DNA of 64,000 bases from Herpetosiphon sp042688385 (GTDB taxonomy: Bacteria > Chloroflexota > Chloroflexia > Chloroflexales > Herpetosiphonaceae). Location: the NCBI RefSeq assembly GCF_042688385.1, contig NZ_JBHUPY010000025.1, forward strand, positions 124,001 to 188,000, written 5' to 3'. Position 1 is the first letter of the stretch, and the number at the start of each line of letters is the position of its first letter. Of this stretch, positions 36,811-45,639 are shown piece after piece. Under the pieces are notes generated by a model. It ran no database searches, had not been told where the DNA came from, and saw nothing but the letters and a program-made list of their open reading frames with translations. The position numbers and the translations under genes are program-made.

Positions 36811-39309
36811 TTAGCGCACAGTAATTTCACGCAATAAGGTAGCCCGATTAAAGCCAGCATATAAACGGAAACGATAGACCGAGCCAGGTACAATCCATGC
36901 AGGATCGGCCTTACCATATGGGCCTTGCGACATTAATCGATCTTCGCCACCATCTTTTGAAACATAGACTTGAGCTTCACTACCATCGCCAGTGCTCCAA
37001 TAGAGCATAATTTGTTGCAACCCTTGCGCGCCCGCCGGAATACTACTTGGATTCGCAATCAAGCTTCGTTCGCGGCGCACCGTAACTTCGCGCAACAGCG
37101 TTTCACGATTGAGGCCTGAATATAAACGAAAGCGATACTCAGAGCCAGGCGCAAACCACCCTGGGCTATCCACACCATAATGACCTTGCGCCATCAAGCG
37201 ATCAGGCCCACCATTTTCCGACACAAATAATTGTCCTTGATTGCTATTGCCAGTACCCCACGTAATTGTGGCACTTGATGATGAAGCTGAGGCAGGAATT
37301 GGATTAGGATTGACCATCAGCCCTGCCTGCGCATTGTTACTCACGGTAAATTGACGTTCTGCCGACCAAGCACTTGGGCTAAGCCCATCACCAGCACGCA
37401 CCTTCCATGCATACGTTCCAGGTTGAGGAACTGCCACCGACCAGTTTGTCGCACTATTCCATGAGCGGCTTTGCGACCACGAGTTATTGGTAGCCCGAAT
37501 TTCTACCACATAATCACGGGAGGCTCGTGGGTGATTATCAGGATCACCAGCATCATTCCATGTTAGTTGCACGTTCAGGCTATTTAATGTAGTCCCGCTT
37601 GGACTCAGGCCTGTTGGCGGATTGGGATAAACATTTGCCACGGTAACAATCTGACCAACCGGGTTTTCAAGTTGATAGCCTTCATTACGCGCTAAATTAA
37701 CCTCGGTTTGATCGGTTGTAAAGAAATGATCATTGCGGCCCGAGTGATACAAGCGTTGCAACGAAGCCATCACATATTGGCTTTGGGGCTGTTGAGCGAT
37801 TAAGCCAACACGACCCTCGTCGTGATATTCCCCACTCGAAACCAAGACATCACGCTCGTATTGGGTGGCATACATGTGTTTAGGGGTCAGCGTGTTGTGA
37901 GCCAAACGATAGAGCGGCGTGCCACTTGGCAACGAACAGCCGCTAGCTGCAACAAATCCAGTAATTTGTTCATAGCGCCAATTCACATCGCCCAAGCCTA
38001 GCTCACTCCAATGTTGGGTATAGAAATGACGTAAAACTGAGCTATTGAAATAGCGATACAGCGGTTTAAGGCATGCATGGGTGCTATTTTGAACACTTAC
38101 CCTCAGGGTTTCTGAATGATTGGCTGAATCAAGCAACCATGTACTGCTGCCATCAAGCGAGGTTGCTTTAACTTTTAACTCATAGTTGCCATTGCCATAA
38201 CGGGTCGTATCCCACTCCCACGACCAGCCATACGGCCCAGTCAACCCAGGATCAGGCCGATATTCGCCATAATTGGCTTTGGCCAATGGCACAAATGAAT
38301 GGTTCGATCCAGCCAAACGCCCATAGATATTGACTTCCTTGATCGTAGAATTGGTACTTTTGGCCCAACCATTGATTTTAATCCGATTGGTCAGTTGGGC
38401 ATTGGGGGCTGGCCCATCGATATAGCCCTCTACTATCACAGCATTAGTCTTAATCCAATCTGTATAATTCAGAAGGCGTGTATATACACCATATTTATTA
38501 GGCTTTGCACACCCATTCCCCCAACTTACAATACCAGTTAATTTCCAGATGCCCATCCTTTGAGCGATCAGTGGGCCTCCGCTATCTCCCTGACATGAAT
38601 CCTTTCCACCGGTTGCATATCCAGCACAAACCATGTTTACAGTAATTTCATTATTATACGAGTCTTGAGAATTACAAATGTCATTAGATACGATTGGTAC
38701 CTGAACTTTATGAAGAACATCAGGCAATAGTCCTCCCTGAGACAATCTTCCCCAACCAGTAACAGTTGCAACAACATCAGGGTTGTATAAATCTGCATCA
38801 ATCGGCCTTACAATTGGAATTAACCCAACACGACTATTAAGGTTTATTGCACTAGCTAGTTTCAACAAAGCAACATCGCTATCATGGCTTGTTTTATTAT
38901 AGTTTGGATGAATTATAATCTGGTCAATTGATCGAATTTGTTCACTTCCTTCATCTACTAGCCAATTATGATCACCTACAACAACTTTAAGGAATGGTTT
39001 TTGGCTTTCGCTTACGCAATGAGCAGCAGTAATAACCCATTCTACAGAGATTAAGGAACCTCCACAATATAAATTATTATTTAGGGCAATGCGTGCCTGC
39101 CATGGAAATTCACCAGCGTTGGCTGGTGATCCACCAACGATCTTATCTATGGGTGCGTCCGTATTAGATTTGAATTGATAGTTATCCTGTACTATATCAA
39201 TAGTGTTTTTATCTCTTGCTGCAGCATTGTTAAGATTAACAGTATTCGATTGAATCAATATTAATACTACTAAAATCCAGTATAAAGATCGGTTCTTAAA
39301 AAACTTCAT
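36811..39309 (-). CDS. Secreted trypsin-like serine protease with multidomain C-terminus
   Basis: 832 residues. A signal peptide and propeptide come first, then cleavage before IVGG (residue 57). The S1 domain has TAAHC (H97), DSDVALLK (D145), KDSCQGDSGGP (S243) and D237 at the base of the pocket, so it should cut after Lys or Arg. Then follow an Ig-like domain (about 292-405, YGWSWEWDTTRYGNGNYEL), a DUF5648-like repeat region (about 415-560, PLYRYFNSS, HFYTQHWSE), a fibronectin-III-like domain (about 565-655), and two related C-terminal repeats (about 660-745 and 747-832, each with EYRFRLY or VYRFRLY and LLRE.TVR). The protease part is visibly more AT-rich than the rest. It may serve predation or nutrition. 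Confidence 0.92.
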   Translation of the reverse strand: MKFFKNRSLYWILVVLILIQSNTVNLNNAAARDKNTIDIVQDNYQFKSNTDAPIDKIVGGSPANAGEFPWQARIALNNNLYCGGSLISVEWVITAAHCVSESQKPFLKVVVGDHNWLVDEGSEQIRSIDQIIIHPNYNKTSHDSDVALLKLASAINLNSRVGLIPIVRPIDADLYNPDVVATVTGWGRLSQGGLLPDVLHKVQVPIVSNDICNSQDSYNNEITVNMVCAGYATGGKDSCQGDSGGPLIAQRMGIWKLTGIVSWGNGCAKPNKYGVYTRLLNYTDWIKTNAVIVEGYIDGPAPNAQLTNRIKINGWAKSTNSTIKEVNIYGRLAGSNHSFVPLAKANYGEYRPDPGLTGPYGWSWEWDTTRYGNGNYELKVKATSLDGSSTWLLDSANHSETLRVSVQNSTHACLKPLYRYFNSSVLRHFYTQHWSELGLGDVNWRYEQITGFVAASGCSLPSGTPLYRLAHNTLTPKHMYATQYERDVLVSSGEYHDEGRVGLIAQQPQSQYVMASLQRLYHSGRNDHFFTTDQTEVNLARNEGYQLENPVGQIVTVANVYPNPPTGLSPSGTTLNSLNVQLTWNDAGDPDNHPRASRDYVVEIRATNNSWSQSRSWNSATNWSVAVPQPGTYAWKVRAGDGLSPSAWSAERQFTVSNNAQAGLMVNPNPIPASASSSSATITWGTGNSNQGQLFVSENGGPDRLMAQGHYGVDSPGWFAPGSEYRFRLYSGLNRETLLREVTVRRERSLIANPSSIPAGAQGLQQIMLYWSTGDGSEAQVYVSKDGGEDRLMSQGPYGKADPAWIVPGSVYRFRLYAGFNRATLLREITVR

Positions 39310-39478
39310 TACTATTCCTCCTTAGGTAACGATTATGCGCTAGATTAAACTCTCGTTAAAATACAAATTATTACATTGAAATAAGCCCCCCCTTTCCTCA
39401 GCATAGAAGGTACATAGGTCTAAAGTATGATTCAAGATAGTCGCAGTCTAACAGACAATTACAGCTCAAAAAATAATC

Positions 39479-39847
39479 TCAGGATATATCTTTGGATTTG
39501 TGCAGCGGAATCCAGCCTTGCTTATAGGCCATAATTGCCGCCTGATAACGGCTTTGCCGCTCAAGCTTGGTAAGAATATTATGGATATGGAGCTTCACTG
39601 TAGCGACTGAAATGACAAGGGTTGCCGCAATCTCCTCATCAGTTTTTTCATACCAAACTTGTTCTAAAACCTCCAACTCGCGATCGGAAATTGGCAACCC
39701 ATTGGTATTGATTCGCAACAAGCGCAACGATAAACCAATCAGCATTAATCCCAGTTGGGTTTGCAATACCCAATTGTGTTTCCAAATACATTGAAATACC
39801 CAATATGTTAGGATCTTCCGAAGCATACTCCCAGCAAAACGAGCCAT
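39479..39847 (-). CDS. LuxR-type HTH regulator, short
   Basis: 122 residues. The C-terminal half is a GerE/LuxR helix-turn-helix: ISDRELEVLEQVWYEKTDEE, then IAATLVISVATVKLHIHNIL. The N-terminal 45 residues are hydrophobic (ILTYWVFQCIW, LGLMLIGLSLRLLRI) and may anchor it to the membrane; no receiver or ligand domain is seen. AAGGAGATG precedes the start. It lies downstream of the divergent regulator's promoter and upstream of the protease gene, which it may regulate; this is inference from position. Confidence 0.82.
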   Translation of the reverse strand: MARFAGSMLRKILTYWVFQCIWKHNWVLQTQLGLMLIGLSLRLLRINTNGLPISDRELEVLEQVWYEKTDEEIAATLVISVATVKLHIHNILTKLERQSRYQAAIMAYKQGWIPLHKSKDIS

Positions 39848-39955
39848 CTGACATCTCCTTAAATTCCTAAGATGTCATTGCGCAATGACTGCAATCCAGT
39901 CGTGATCGATCAAGCAAAAGTATATGCAATCTATATCAAATCTGGCTTTGACAAA

Positions 39956-40008
39956 GGTCTAAACATTGGTCTAAGATCAAGTCTAGCAATGGCTCAATAG
40001 TGGTCTAG
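39956..40008. promoter_or_regulatory. GGTCTA direct repeats before the HTH-TM regulator
   Basis: GGTCTAA at 39956 and 39968, AGTCTAG at 39980 and GGTCTAG at 40002: three copies are exactly 12 bases apart and one lies further on. A further GGTCTAA is at 39418, upstream of the protease gene. They sit in the divergent LuxR/HTH-TM promoter region, so they are a candidate shared operator. No clear -35/-10 pair was identified. Confidence 0.5.
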
Positions 40009-40026
40009 AGGCTCGTAGGAGGTCGC

Positions 40027-41379
40027 ATGGGGTCAAGTTCGCTCTTGGATCAGGATTTTGCAACGGTTTTTAATCTCTTGTTTAATCATTATTGGCGTGG
40101 CAAATCAAACAAGGCCTTCTATACAAATCTAGAGATTAGTAAAGCAACCTTTTATAAATGGATCAGAGGTGAGCATACACCAAACGAAGAGGAGGTCATT
40201 TTAAAGATTGCCAAATGGCTTAAATTAACCGAAATCGAAACCTCAGCATTGTTGTTGAGCGCAGGCCAAAAAGCTAAGCATCGACCAAACGAGGTTCAGG
40301 CTCATATCAATCAATTGTTACAACAAACAACGGCCAACCCAACCATCATTGAGGAGGAAATTGAAGTTATTGAGAATACAGCAGAATCAAATCAATTCAA
40401 TACAACTACCACGACCAATAGCCAACATATTTCAATTCAACCATCAAATACCATCGTTGATAGCCCAATCAAGCCCCATCGTAAGCGTTTCCACCAAAGT
40501 ATTGCAGTCATTAGTCTAATCGCGATCGTATTTCCATTAATGATCATCATGTTGCCGGGCATCAATATTATTCAAGGCGATAATAGTCAAGCAGGGCTAG
40601 TTAATGTGCTTGAGCAACATATTCAGCCAACCATCCAACCAACTATCACTCCACCGCCGCCAATTACTGTAGCTCTAGACAGAACAAATCTATCATTTGA
40701 GTGGACTGATTCTATCGAGAATAATAAATTTATCTATGGACGAATTATTGCCAGAATTTGTGCTACCGACCCACAGAAACCCTTGGCTTACTACATCGAA
40801 GCTGCTGAAATTGCCCCAAATCCAAAGCCAATTCGCGATTATAGCGTTCAGCTGACTAATCAGTGCCAAAGCTACACGATTGCACCAGATGTTACCCCCC
40901 AAGACCAAATTTTGATCGGCATTGCGATTTTCGATTCGGAGCAACCGCATACCAGCACAATTCCTTTATATAGCTATCTAGTAACCCGTAATATGTCAAC
41001 CAATGGCCTGAATGTTGAGCAAGCAGCAACTCGCGAATATCTTTTACCAGCACCGTTTGGGTGCACCGATGGGCCATTACATGGCGATACAATTCGCGGA
41101 GTTTTTCCAGTTGGTGGTTGGATGACAGTTAATGATACTAATATGATTGAACGGGTTGAAATGTGGGTTGATGGCAAACATATGGGGAATGCACAGTATG
41201 GGTTGAATCACGAGCCTGATCTACCAACCCATGGCTTTATGTGGGATTGGGATACAACAACGATTACAAACGGCTTACATATCCTGCAAATTAAAGGAAT
41301 CCCAATGCTTGGAGTAGAAGGATTTATTGCCTGTGGCAATGAGCCAGTCGAAAAACATATTATGGTCGAGAATAAATAA
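40027..41379 (+). CDS. HTH transmembrane regulator with extracellular Ig-like domain
   Basis: 450 residues. The N-terminus is a Xre/Cro-like helix-turn-helix (NLEISKATFYKWIRGEHTPN, EEVILKIAKWLKL). A Gln/Thr-rich linker, one membrane helix (about 157-178, VISLIAIVFPLMIIML) and an extracellular part follow. The last about 115 residues resemble the Ig-like domain of the neighbouring protease (A.YG...PD...GF.WDWDTT...NGLH.L.IKG). This suggests a one-component membrane sensor whose outer domain binds the same surface or ligand as the protease. The start follows AGGAGG. A hairpin at 41379-41404 ends the gene. Confidence 0.75.
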   Translation: MGSSSLLDQDFATVFNLLFNHYWRGKSNKAFYTNLEISKATFYKWIRGEHTPNEEEVILKIAKWLKLTEIETSALLLSAGQKAKHRPNEVQAHINQLLQQTTANPTIIEEEIEVIENTAESNQFNTTTTTNSQHISIQPSNTIVDSPIKPHRKRFHQSIAVISLIAIVFPLMIIMLPGINIIQGDNSQAGLVNVLEQHIQPTIQPTITPPPPITVALDRTNLSFEWTDSIENNKFIYGRIIARICATDPQKPLAYYIEAAEIAPNPKPIRDYSVQLTNQCQSYTIAPDVTPQDQILIGIAIFDSEQPHTSTIPLYSYLVTRNMSTNGLNVEQAATREYLLPAPFGCTDGPLHGDTIRGVFPVGGWMTVNDTNMIERVEMWVDGKHMGNAQYGLNHEPDLPTHGFMWDWDTTTITNGLHILQIKGIPMLGVEGFIACGNEPVEKHIMVENK

Positions 41380-41404
41380 ATGCCCCATACATTTATGGGG
41401 CATT
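41379..41404. terminator. Bidirectional terminator hairpin
   Basis: Perfect 11-bp arms AATGCCCCATA / TATGGGGCATT with a CATT loop, between the convergent HTH-TM and DUF951 genes. It starts at the last base of the former and covers the stop of the latter. Confidence 0.75.
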
Positions 41405-41623
41405 GTCGGTGCTTGGTGCAGGTTTGGGCTGACCTTCGGCATCGAAATGGGCTTTGGTGCGTTGCTCGACAGTGGCACGCGGCAACATCACTTTATGCTC
41501 ACAGGTCATGCAGCGCAAGCCAATATCGGCTCCCAAACGCGTGACTCGCCAGCGATACCCGCCACATGGATGGGGCTTGCGCAATTGCACAATGTCGTCA
41601 AGGGCTAAATCTAAACGGGCCAC
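41393..41623 (-). CDS. DUF951 family protein
   Basis: 76 residues beginning with GTG at 41623, with GAGG upstream. The core DIVQLRKPHPCGGYRWRV, RLGADIGLRC and CEHKVMLPR matches DUF951, a small family with conserved cysteines (CGG and CMTC) that may bind zinc or nucleic acid. It starts three bases after the stop of the AcoX-like kinase gene, so both are probably one transcript. Function not established. Confidence 0.82.
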   Translation of the reverse strand: MARLDLALDDIVQLRKPHPCGGYRWRVTRLGADIGLRCMTCEHKVMLPRATVEQRTKAHFDAEGQPKPAPSTDNAP

Positions 41624-41626
41624 AAT

Positions 41627-42577
41627 TTACCTCGCTTGCTGCTTGGCAAATGCAGCCAAGGCGGCAGCAAGATCAACGGTTATCACGCCTTCGGCAATGA
41701 CCCCAACCTGCCAATCTTCGCCAGCCCGCGCCATCCATTCGCGCTCGCCATCAAGCGCAATCGCGCCACTACGCAGCGCAATCCGTTGCCCAGCGGGCAA
41801 ATAGCTGTGCTCAGCAATCGGCACTGGCGTAATCATCCCTGGCGCGATTGGCACGTTGATGCTGCGGCCAGCACCAAGCAGCACATGCACCGCTTGAGCC
41901 TCGGCAGGCGCAATGCCAGCATGGCCACCAATCGCCGAAAGCCCAACCGTGCCCGGGGTTAAGCGCGTGGTAACCACCTGTTGCACTTTGCTAATTTCCC
42001 ACACCGCCCGCCCGCCAAGACTATCGGCAACGCTGGCCACATCAACCAACGCTATGTCAAGCAATTCGTGGTTGCGATAAATTTCGAGCAAGGCATGGCG
42101 ATTGATGGCATCAGGTGCAAAACATGCCACGCTGCCAGCAGCCAAGCCAGCCAAGGTTGGCTCAATTGTTTGGGGAAAGGCATTGTTGGTGCCGGTCGAA
42201 AGCGCCAAAATCGGGATCGAGCGCGCGCCTTTGATTGCAGCTCGAGCTGTGCCATCGCCACCAAGCGTGATCAAACAATCAATGCCTTGCTGTTCGGCTA
42301 AGCGCGCAGCCAAGGTTGTATCATCGGCGTGATCATGCCATTGGCCCTCGAACGGCAGCAAGCCAAATGGCAATTGTTGGCGTTCTGCAGCGTTGCGCAC
42401 AATTCCAGCATGGTCGGGCAAATACCAAACTTCATCAATTGGCGTAGCTGCCAAGCCTTGCAGCACCCGCCGCACAATGCTAGTTTTTTCGTTGTTCGAG
42501 ACACTTGACGCATGGCTGACCACCCGCCGAATATCTTTACTTGAGGCTGGATTGGCAATAATCGCAACACTGGTCAT
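41627..42577 (-). CDS. ATP-NAD kinase / AcoX-like protein
   Basis: 316 residues. The N-terminal AIIANPASSKDIRRVV and the nucleotide-site CLITLGGDGTARAAIKG are the NAD kinase/diacylglycerol kinase signature; LALSTGTNNAFPQ follows. The remaining part (VWEISKVQQV, GIAPAEAQAVHV) fits the AcoX group found near acetoin and related catabolic genes. It may phosphorylate NAD or a lipid-like substrate, but true substrates of the AcoX group are not established. The start is set at 42577 (GGAG nine bases upstream); an upstream extension would run into repeat DNA. Confidence 0.8.
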   Translation of the reverse strand: MTSVAIIANPASSKDIRRVVSHASSVSNNEKTSIVRRVLQGLAATPIDEVWYLPDHAGIVRNAAERQQLPFGLLPFEGQWHDHADDTTLAARLAEQQGIDCLITLGGDGTARAAIKGARSIPILALSTGTNNAFPQTIEPTLAGLAAGSVACFAPDAINRHALLEIYRNHELLDIALVDVASVADSLGGRAVWEISKVQQVVTTRLTPGTVGLSAIGGHAGIAPAEAQAVHVLLGAGRSINVPIAPGMITPVPIAEHSYLPAGQRIALRSGAIALDGEREWMARAGEDWQVGVIAEGVITVDLAAALAAFAKQQAR

Positions 42578-42595
42578 AACTACCGATCTCCAAAA

Positions 42596-42802
42596 ATTGA
42601 TCCACGAAGGGCACGAAGGTATGAAACCGCGAAGCACACGAAGCTTTTTTCGCCACGAATTCCGCGAATTGCACGAAAAATCTTCCGCTAGCCAATAGCC
42701 CAAAGCCTATAGCCATCCTCTGCGCCTCTGCGTTAAACAACCAATTCTGATGGCCAATCCCCAGTTCCTATGCTCTATGTTCTATGCTCTATGTTCTTAT
42801 CC
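42596..42802. repeat. Intergenic mosaic of recurring short blocks
   Basis: It holds CACGAAGG-type blocks (GGGCACGAAGG, CGCGAAGCACACGAAGC, CCACGAATTCCGCGAATT), then ATAGCCC...CTCTGCGCCTCTGCGTTAAA, then TATGTTCTATGCTCTATGTTCTT. The same blocks recur at 44946-45060 and 45340-45575. No gene is seen in the gap. Confidence 0.65.
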
Positions 42803-42809
42803 CCAACCC

Positions 42810-43073
42810 CTACTTTTGCAACTTGCGCAACAAGGCTGGAATATTAGGATAAAAGCCAACCCCAAGCAGTGGTGGAGCAACTGGGCTGCCGTCTGCATTC
42901 CAATAGCGTTGGCGCAAATCGCTACTGTTTGGCAGGCGCAGGCTGTAGGGAACGCCCAAAACTTTGCCTTCACCAACCCGCAAACCGCGTGGCTGTGAAA
43001 ATTCCTTGAAAATTGCGCCCAACAACAGGCTAATCCCTGAAAAAATGATCGTTCGGCGAAGCCATGGTTTCAT
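42810..43073 (-). CDS. DUF5808-like small membrane-anchored protein
   Basis: 87 residues. One N-terminal hydrophobic helix (IIFSGISLLLGAIF) precedes a C-terminal segment SDLRQRYWNADGSPVAPPLL and GVGFYPN that resembles DUF5808 (LRxRYWxxD...GxGxxxN). GAGGAG precedes the ATG. It is the third gene of the permease operon, 18 bases after the TIGR03943-like gene. Function unknown. Confidence 0.68.
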   Translation of the reverse strand: MKPWLRRTIIFSGISLLLGAIFKEFSQPRGLRVGEGKVLGVPYSLRLPNSSDLRQRYWNADGSPVAPPLLGVGFYPNIPALLRKLQK

Positions 43074-43091
43074 CGTAAACTCCTCAGCAAT

Positions 43092-43787
43092 TTATGGATA
43101 TAAATAAGGTGAACTTGGCATCTCAATTGATACTAGGGTTCCTGCAATTTGGGGTACTATCGAGCCATTAATTTCAGCTGGCACGAATGTTCCTTCAACT
43201 CGCACCCATTGATCGTTGGCAAAATCCGCGCCGTTGCTGGCCTTCACCCGCAACGACAAGGCGGTGCCATCGGCGGTGCAGCAGGTAACAACGTAGCGCC
43301 CAACCAGCACTTCATCGGCGGGCAAGTCGGGAGTGCGATAGACAAAGCCCTCGAAGGCTGCTTGCTTATCGCGCAACACCGCAAGGTCGCTCTGACGCAC
43401 GGCGGTCGTCCACTCAAGCAACGTCCAGCTTTTGCTATCATCGGATAAATTGGTTTTCCAGCGGGCGAGCAAATTATCGCTTGAATTGGCATTTAAGGCC
43501 TTCCCAGAGACTAAATTTGCCCCCAATGGACGAGCAGGCACCAACAAGGCAAAGGCCACCGGAATCGTCAACAAGGCCAACATGCGTTTGGGTATAGCAG
43601 GCGCTTTGGTCAGGGCCATGCCCAGCGCCGCCAGCAGCAACACAATTGCCGTCGCTACCAACAAGCTAGTATAGCGCGGATGAATATACAAATTCAAGCG
43701 GTTGGTTTGCCATTTGAAAATAATCATGGCTCCCAAGCCAAACATTACCGCAATCGAGAGCCAACGCTCAAGCACTTGACGTTGCAT
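43092..43787 (-). CDS. TIGR03943/YcgQ-like membrane protein
   Basis: 231 residues. Two or three N-terminal membrane helices lead to a soluble domain typical of the TIGR03943 (YcgQ) family: FEGFVYRTPDLPADEVLVGR, VVTCCTADGTALSL with a conserved double cysteine, and DQWVRVEGTF. Members pair with a DUF318-type permease (YcgR), as here, where the permease gene ends nine bases upstream. It is probably a partner subunit or accessory protein of that permease. Confidence 0.86.
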   Translation of the reverse strand: MQRQVLERWLSIAVMFGLGAMIIFKWQTNRLNLYIHPRYTSLLVATAIVLLLAALGMALTKAPAIPKRMLALLTIPVAFALLVPARPLGANLVSGKALNANSSDNLLARWKTNLSDDSKSWTLLEWTTAVRQSDLAVLRDKQAAFEGFVYRTPDLPADEVLVGRYVVTCCTADGTALSLRVKASNGADFANDQWVRVEGTFVPAEINGSIVPQIAGTLVSIEMPSSPYLYP

Positions 43788-43795
43788 TCAACACC

Positions 43796-44872
43796 TCACA
43801 CCAAAACAACATAGCTGATCAAGCCAGCAATAATTGCAAATAACGCTGCCAGCACGACCATCGCCACCACCGCCGAGCGCCGGAAGGTTGAGGTCAGCAT
43901 CAACGTGCTTTTAATATCGATCATCGGGCCGAAGACCAAGAAGGCCATGACCGCGCCAGGATGGAACAAGCCAAGGAACGAAAGCGCCAAAAAGGCATCG
44001 ACGGTTGAACAAACTGAAAGCAGCACTGCCACCAACATCAGCACCACAATCCCGACCAATGGTGCAAAAAAGCCAATGCTACTATCGTTCAAGGTTAATA
44101 ATGCTGATTGGGGGATGAAGGTTTGCATGGTGGCCGCCAGCAACGAGCCAATCACCAAATATTGCGCCATCTCGAAAAACTCGGTGCTGCCATGGGCAAT
44201 CAAGCCCGCCAAACGGCCTTTTGGTTGGTCGTGGGTGTGGTCGCATGTGCCATGATCGTGATCGCAATGGCTATGGTCGTGATCATCGTCGGCAGTCAGC
44301 GAAAGTGGCGTGAGAATCGACTCGCGTTTAATTCCCGCGCCGATAATCAAGCCAATCGTCAAGGCAATCACAATCGTAAAGCCAACCCGAGCCAAGGCCC
44401 AGCGCACATCGCCAAAGGCAATTGAGGTTGAGATCAATACAACTGGATTGACGACCGGAGCCGCCAAGGCAAAGGCAATGCCCATCGGGGCCGGTGCGCC
44501 TTTGCGCAACAAGCGCCGACTGGTCGGAATCGCACCACACTCGCAGACCGGAAACAGTAAGCCCAAGAGCGAGCCAAAAATTGAAGCGCCAAAGGCATTT
44601 TGCGGCACAAAACTGGCCAAATGCTGGGGCTTCACAAACTCGCCAATTAACACCGAGACAATCACGCCTGCGCTCAAAAAGGGCAAGGCTTCAATAAAAA
44701 TCCCTTGGAAGGTCGTAACCAAGCCTTGCAGTTTATTGGTTAATGGGGCTAAATTGCTGGGCACAAGCCAACCGCTTGCCAGCCATAGCCCAATAATGCC
44801 AATTATCGGAGCGAAAAACAGGAGCCATTTACGTTGAGTTTTGGATTGAGCATTGACACTGACAACAGCCAT
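43796..44872 (-). CDS. Permease of the DUF318/YcgR family with His-rich loop
   Basis: 358 residues, about eight to ten membrane helices. The hallmark FPVCECGAIPTSRRLLRKG holds a conserved CxC. The central cytoplasmic loop is rich in His, Asp and Cys (HDHSHCDHDHGTCDHTHD, around 44230-44300), which looks like a metal-binding segment. Families related to this include the arsenic/methylarsenite exporter ArsP and metal-linked permeases, so metal or metalloid export is the best guess. The start at 44872 follows GAGG; it heads the operon with the TIGR03943- and DUF5808-like genes. Confidence 0.85.
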   Translation of the reverse strand: MAVVSVNAQSKTQRKWLLFFAPIIGIIGLWLASGWLVPSNLAPLTNKLQGLVTTFQGIFIEALPFLSAGVIVSVLIGEFVKPQHLASFVPQNAFGASIFGSLLGLLFPVCECGAIPTSRRLLRKGAPAPMGIAFALAAPVVNPVVLISTSIAFGDVRWALARVGFTIVIALTIGLIIGAGIKRESILTPLSLTADDDHDHSHCDHDHGTCDHTHDQPKGRLAGLIAHGSTEFFEMAQYLVIGSLLAATMQTFIPQSALLTLNDSSIGFFAPLVGIVVLMLVAVLLSVCSTVDAFLALSFLGLFHPGAVMAFLVFGPMIDIKSTLMLTSTFRRSAVVAMVVLAALFAIIAGLISYVVLV

Positions 44873-44945
44873 GGGGATACCTCGTTGGTTCAACTGCTGC
44901 CATGATACCCGAAAATCTCAGTGCTGAAAACACCAAGCCCATTGG

Positions 44946-45060
44946 TTTATCCACGAAGGGCACGAAGCGCACGAAGGATGGGAATCGCGAAGATTGATTT
45001 TCGCCAAAGCTTGCAACGATAAAGCTTTTTAGCCACGAATTCCACGAAGCATGTTCCGAT
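44946..45060. repeat. CACGAAGG-type repeat block
   Basis: TCCACGAAGGGCACGAAGCG, GAATCGCGAAGATTG, CCACGAATTCCACGAAGC: the same family as 42596-42690 and 9797-9813. It directly precedes the GC-rich element in the same order as at 9.8 kb. Confidence 0.65.
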
Positions 45061-45100
45061 AGCCCAGAGCTGTACTGGTTGATTGGATTGGCAACCGTGT

Positions 45101-45313
45101 CCCCTCACCCCCCAGCCCCCTCTCCCACGAGAACGCGGGCGAGGGGGAGCACCCATGTGCACCACGCCGTGCGGCAGAACCACAGGATGAAAGTCCCTCG
45201 CCCGCCACGTGGGGAGCGGGGGGGGAGCACCCATGTGCACCACGCCATGCGGCAGAACCACAGGATGAAAGCCCCTCGCCCGCCACGTGGGAGAGGGGTT
45301 GGGGTGAGGGGAT
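45101..45313. repeat. Composite GC-rich intergenic repeat, copy 3, with internal duplication
   Basis: It begins CCCCTCACCCCCCAGCCCCC and ends GAGAGGGGTTGGGGTGAGGG. A segment of about 72 bases (GGGGGAGCACCCATGTGCAC to CCTCGCCCGCCACGTGGG) occurs twice in tandem with a few differences. The 5' flank (TGTACTGGTTGATTGGATTG) matches that of copy 1. Confidence 0.8.
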
Positions 45314-45435
45314 CAAGCCGTGGTTAACCTAATGAACCATTAAACATAGCCCATAGCCACATGGTCTCTGCGCCGCTGCGTTAAAATCTAGTTCCTTTTG
45401 CCTTTGCTTTTGATTTCTCCTTCTGACTTTTGCCA

Positions 45436-45584
45436 TTCATCCTTCATCCCTCATCCTTCATAATTTGGTTATGTTCTATGCTCTTTGTTCTTTTGCCTTC
45501 ATCCTTTTGCCTTTTGATTTCATCCTTCATCCTTCATCCCTCATCCTTCATAATTTGGTTATGTTCTATGCTCTTTGTTCTTTT
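45436..45584. repeat. 90-bp low-complexity direct duplication
   Basis: About 59 bases of pyrimidine-rich sequence (TTCATCCTTCATCCCTCATC through TATGTTCTATGCTCTTTGTT) occur twice exactly 90 bases apart. They are related in reverse complement to the GAAGGAT block at 9733-9776. No function is evident. Confidence 0.75.
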
Positions 45585-45639
45585 TGCCTTCTGCCTTTTA
45601 CATTCATCCTTCATCCTTCTGATTTTTGCCTTCTGCCTT

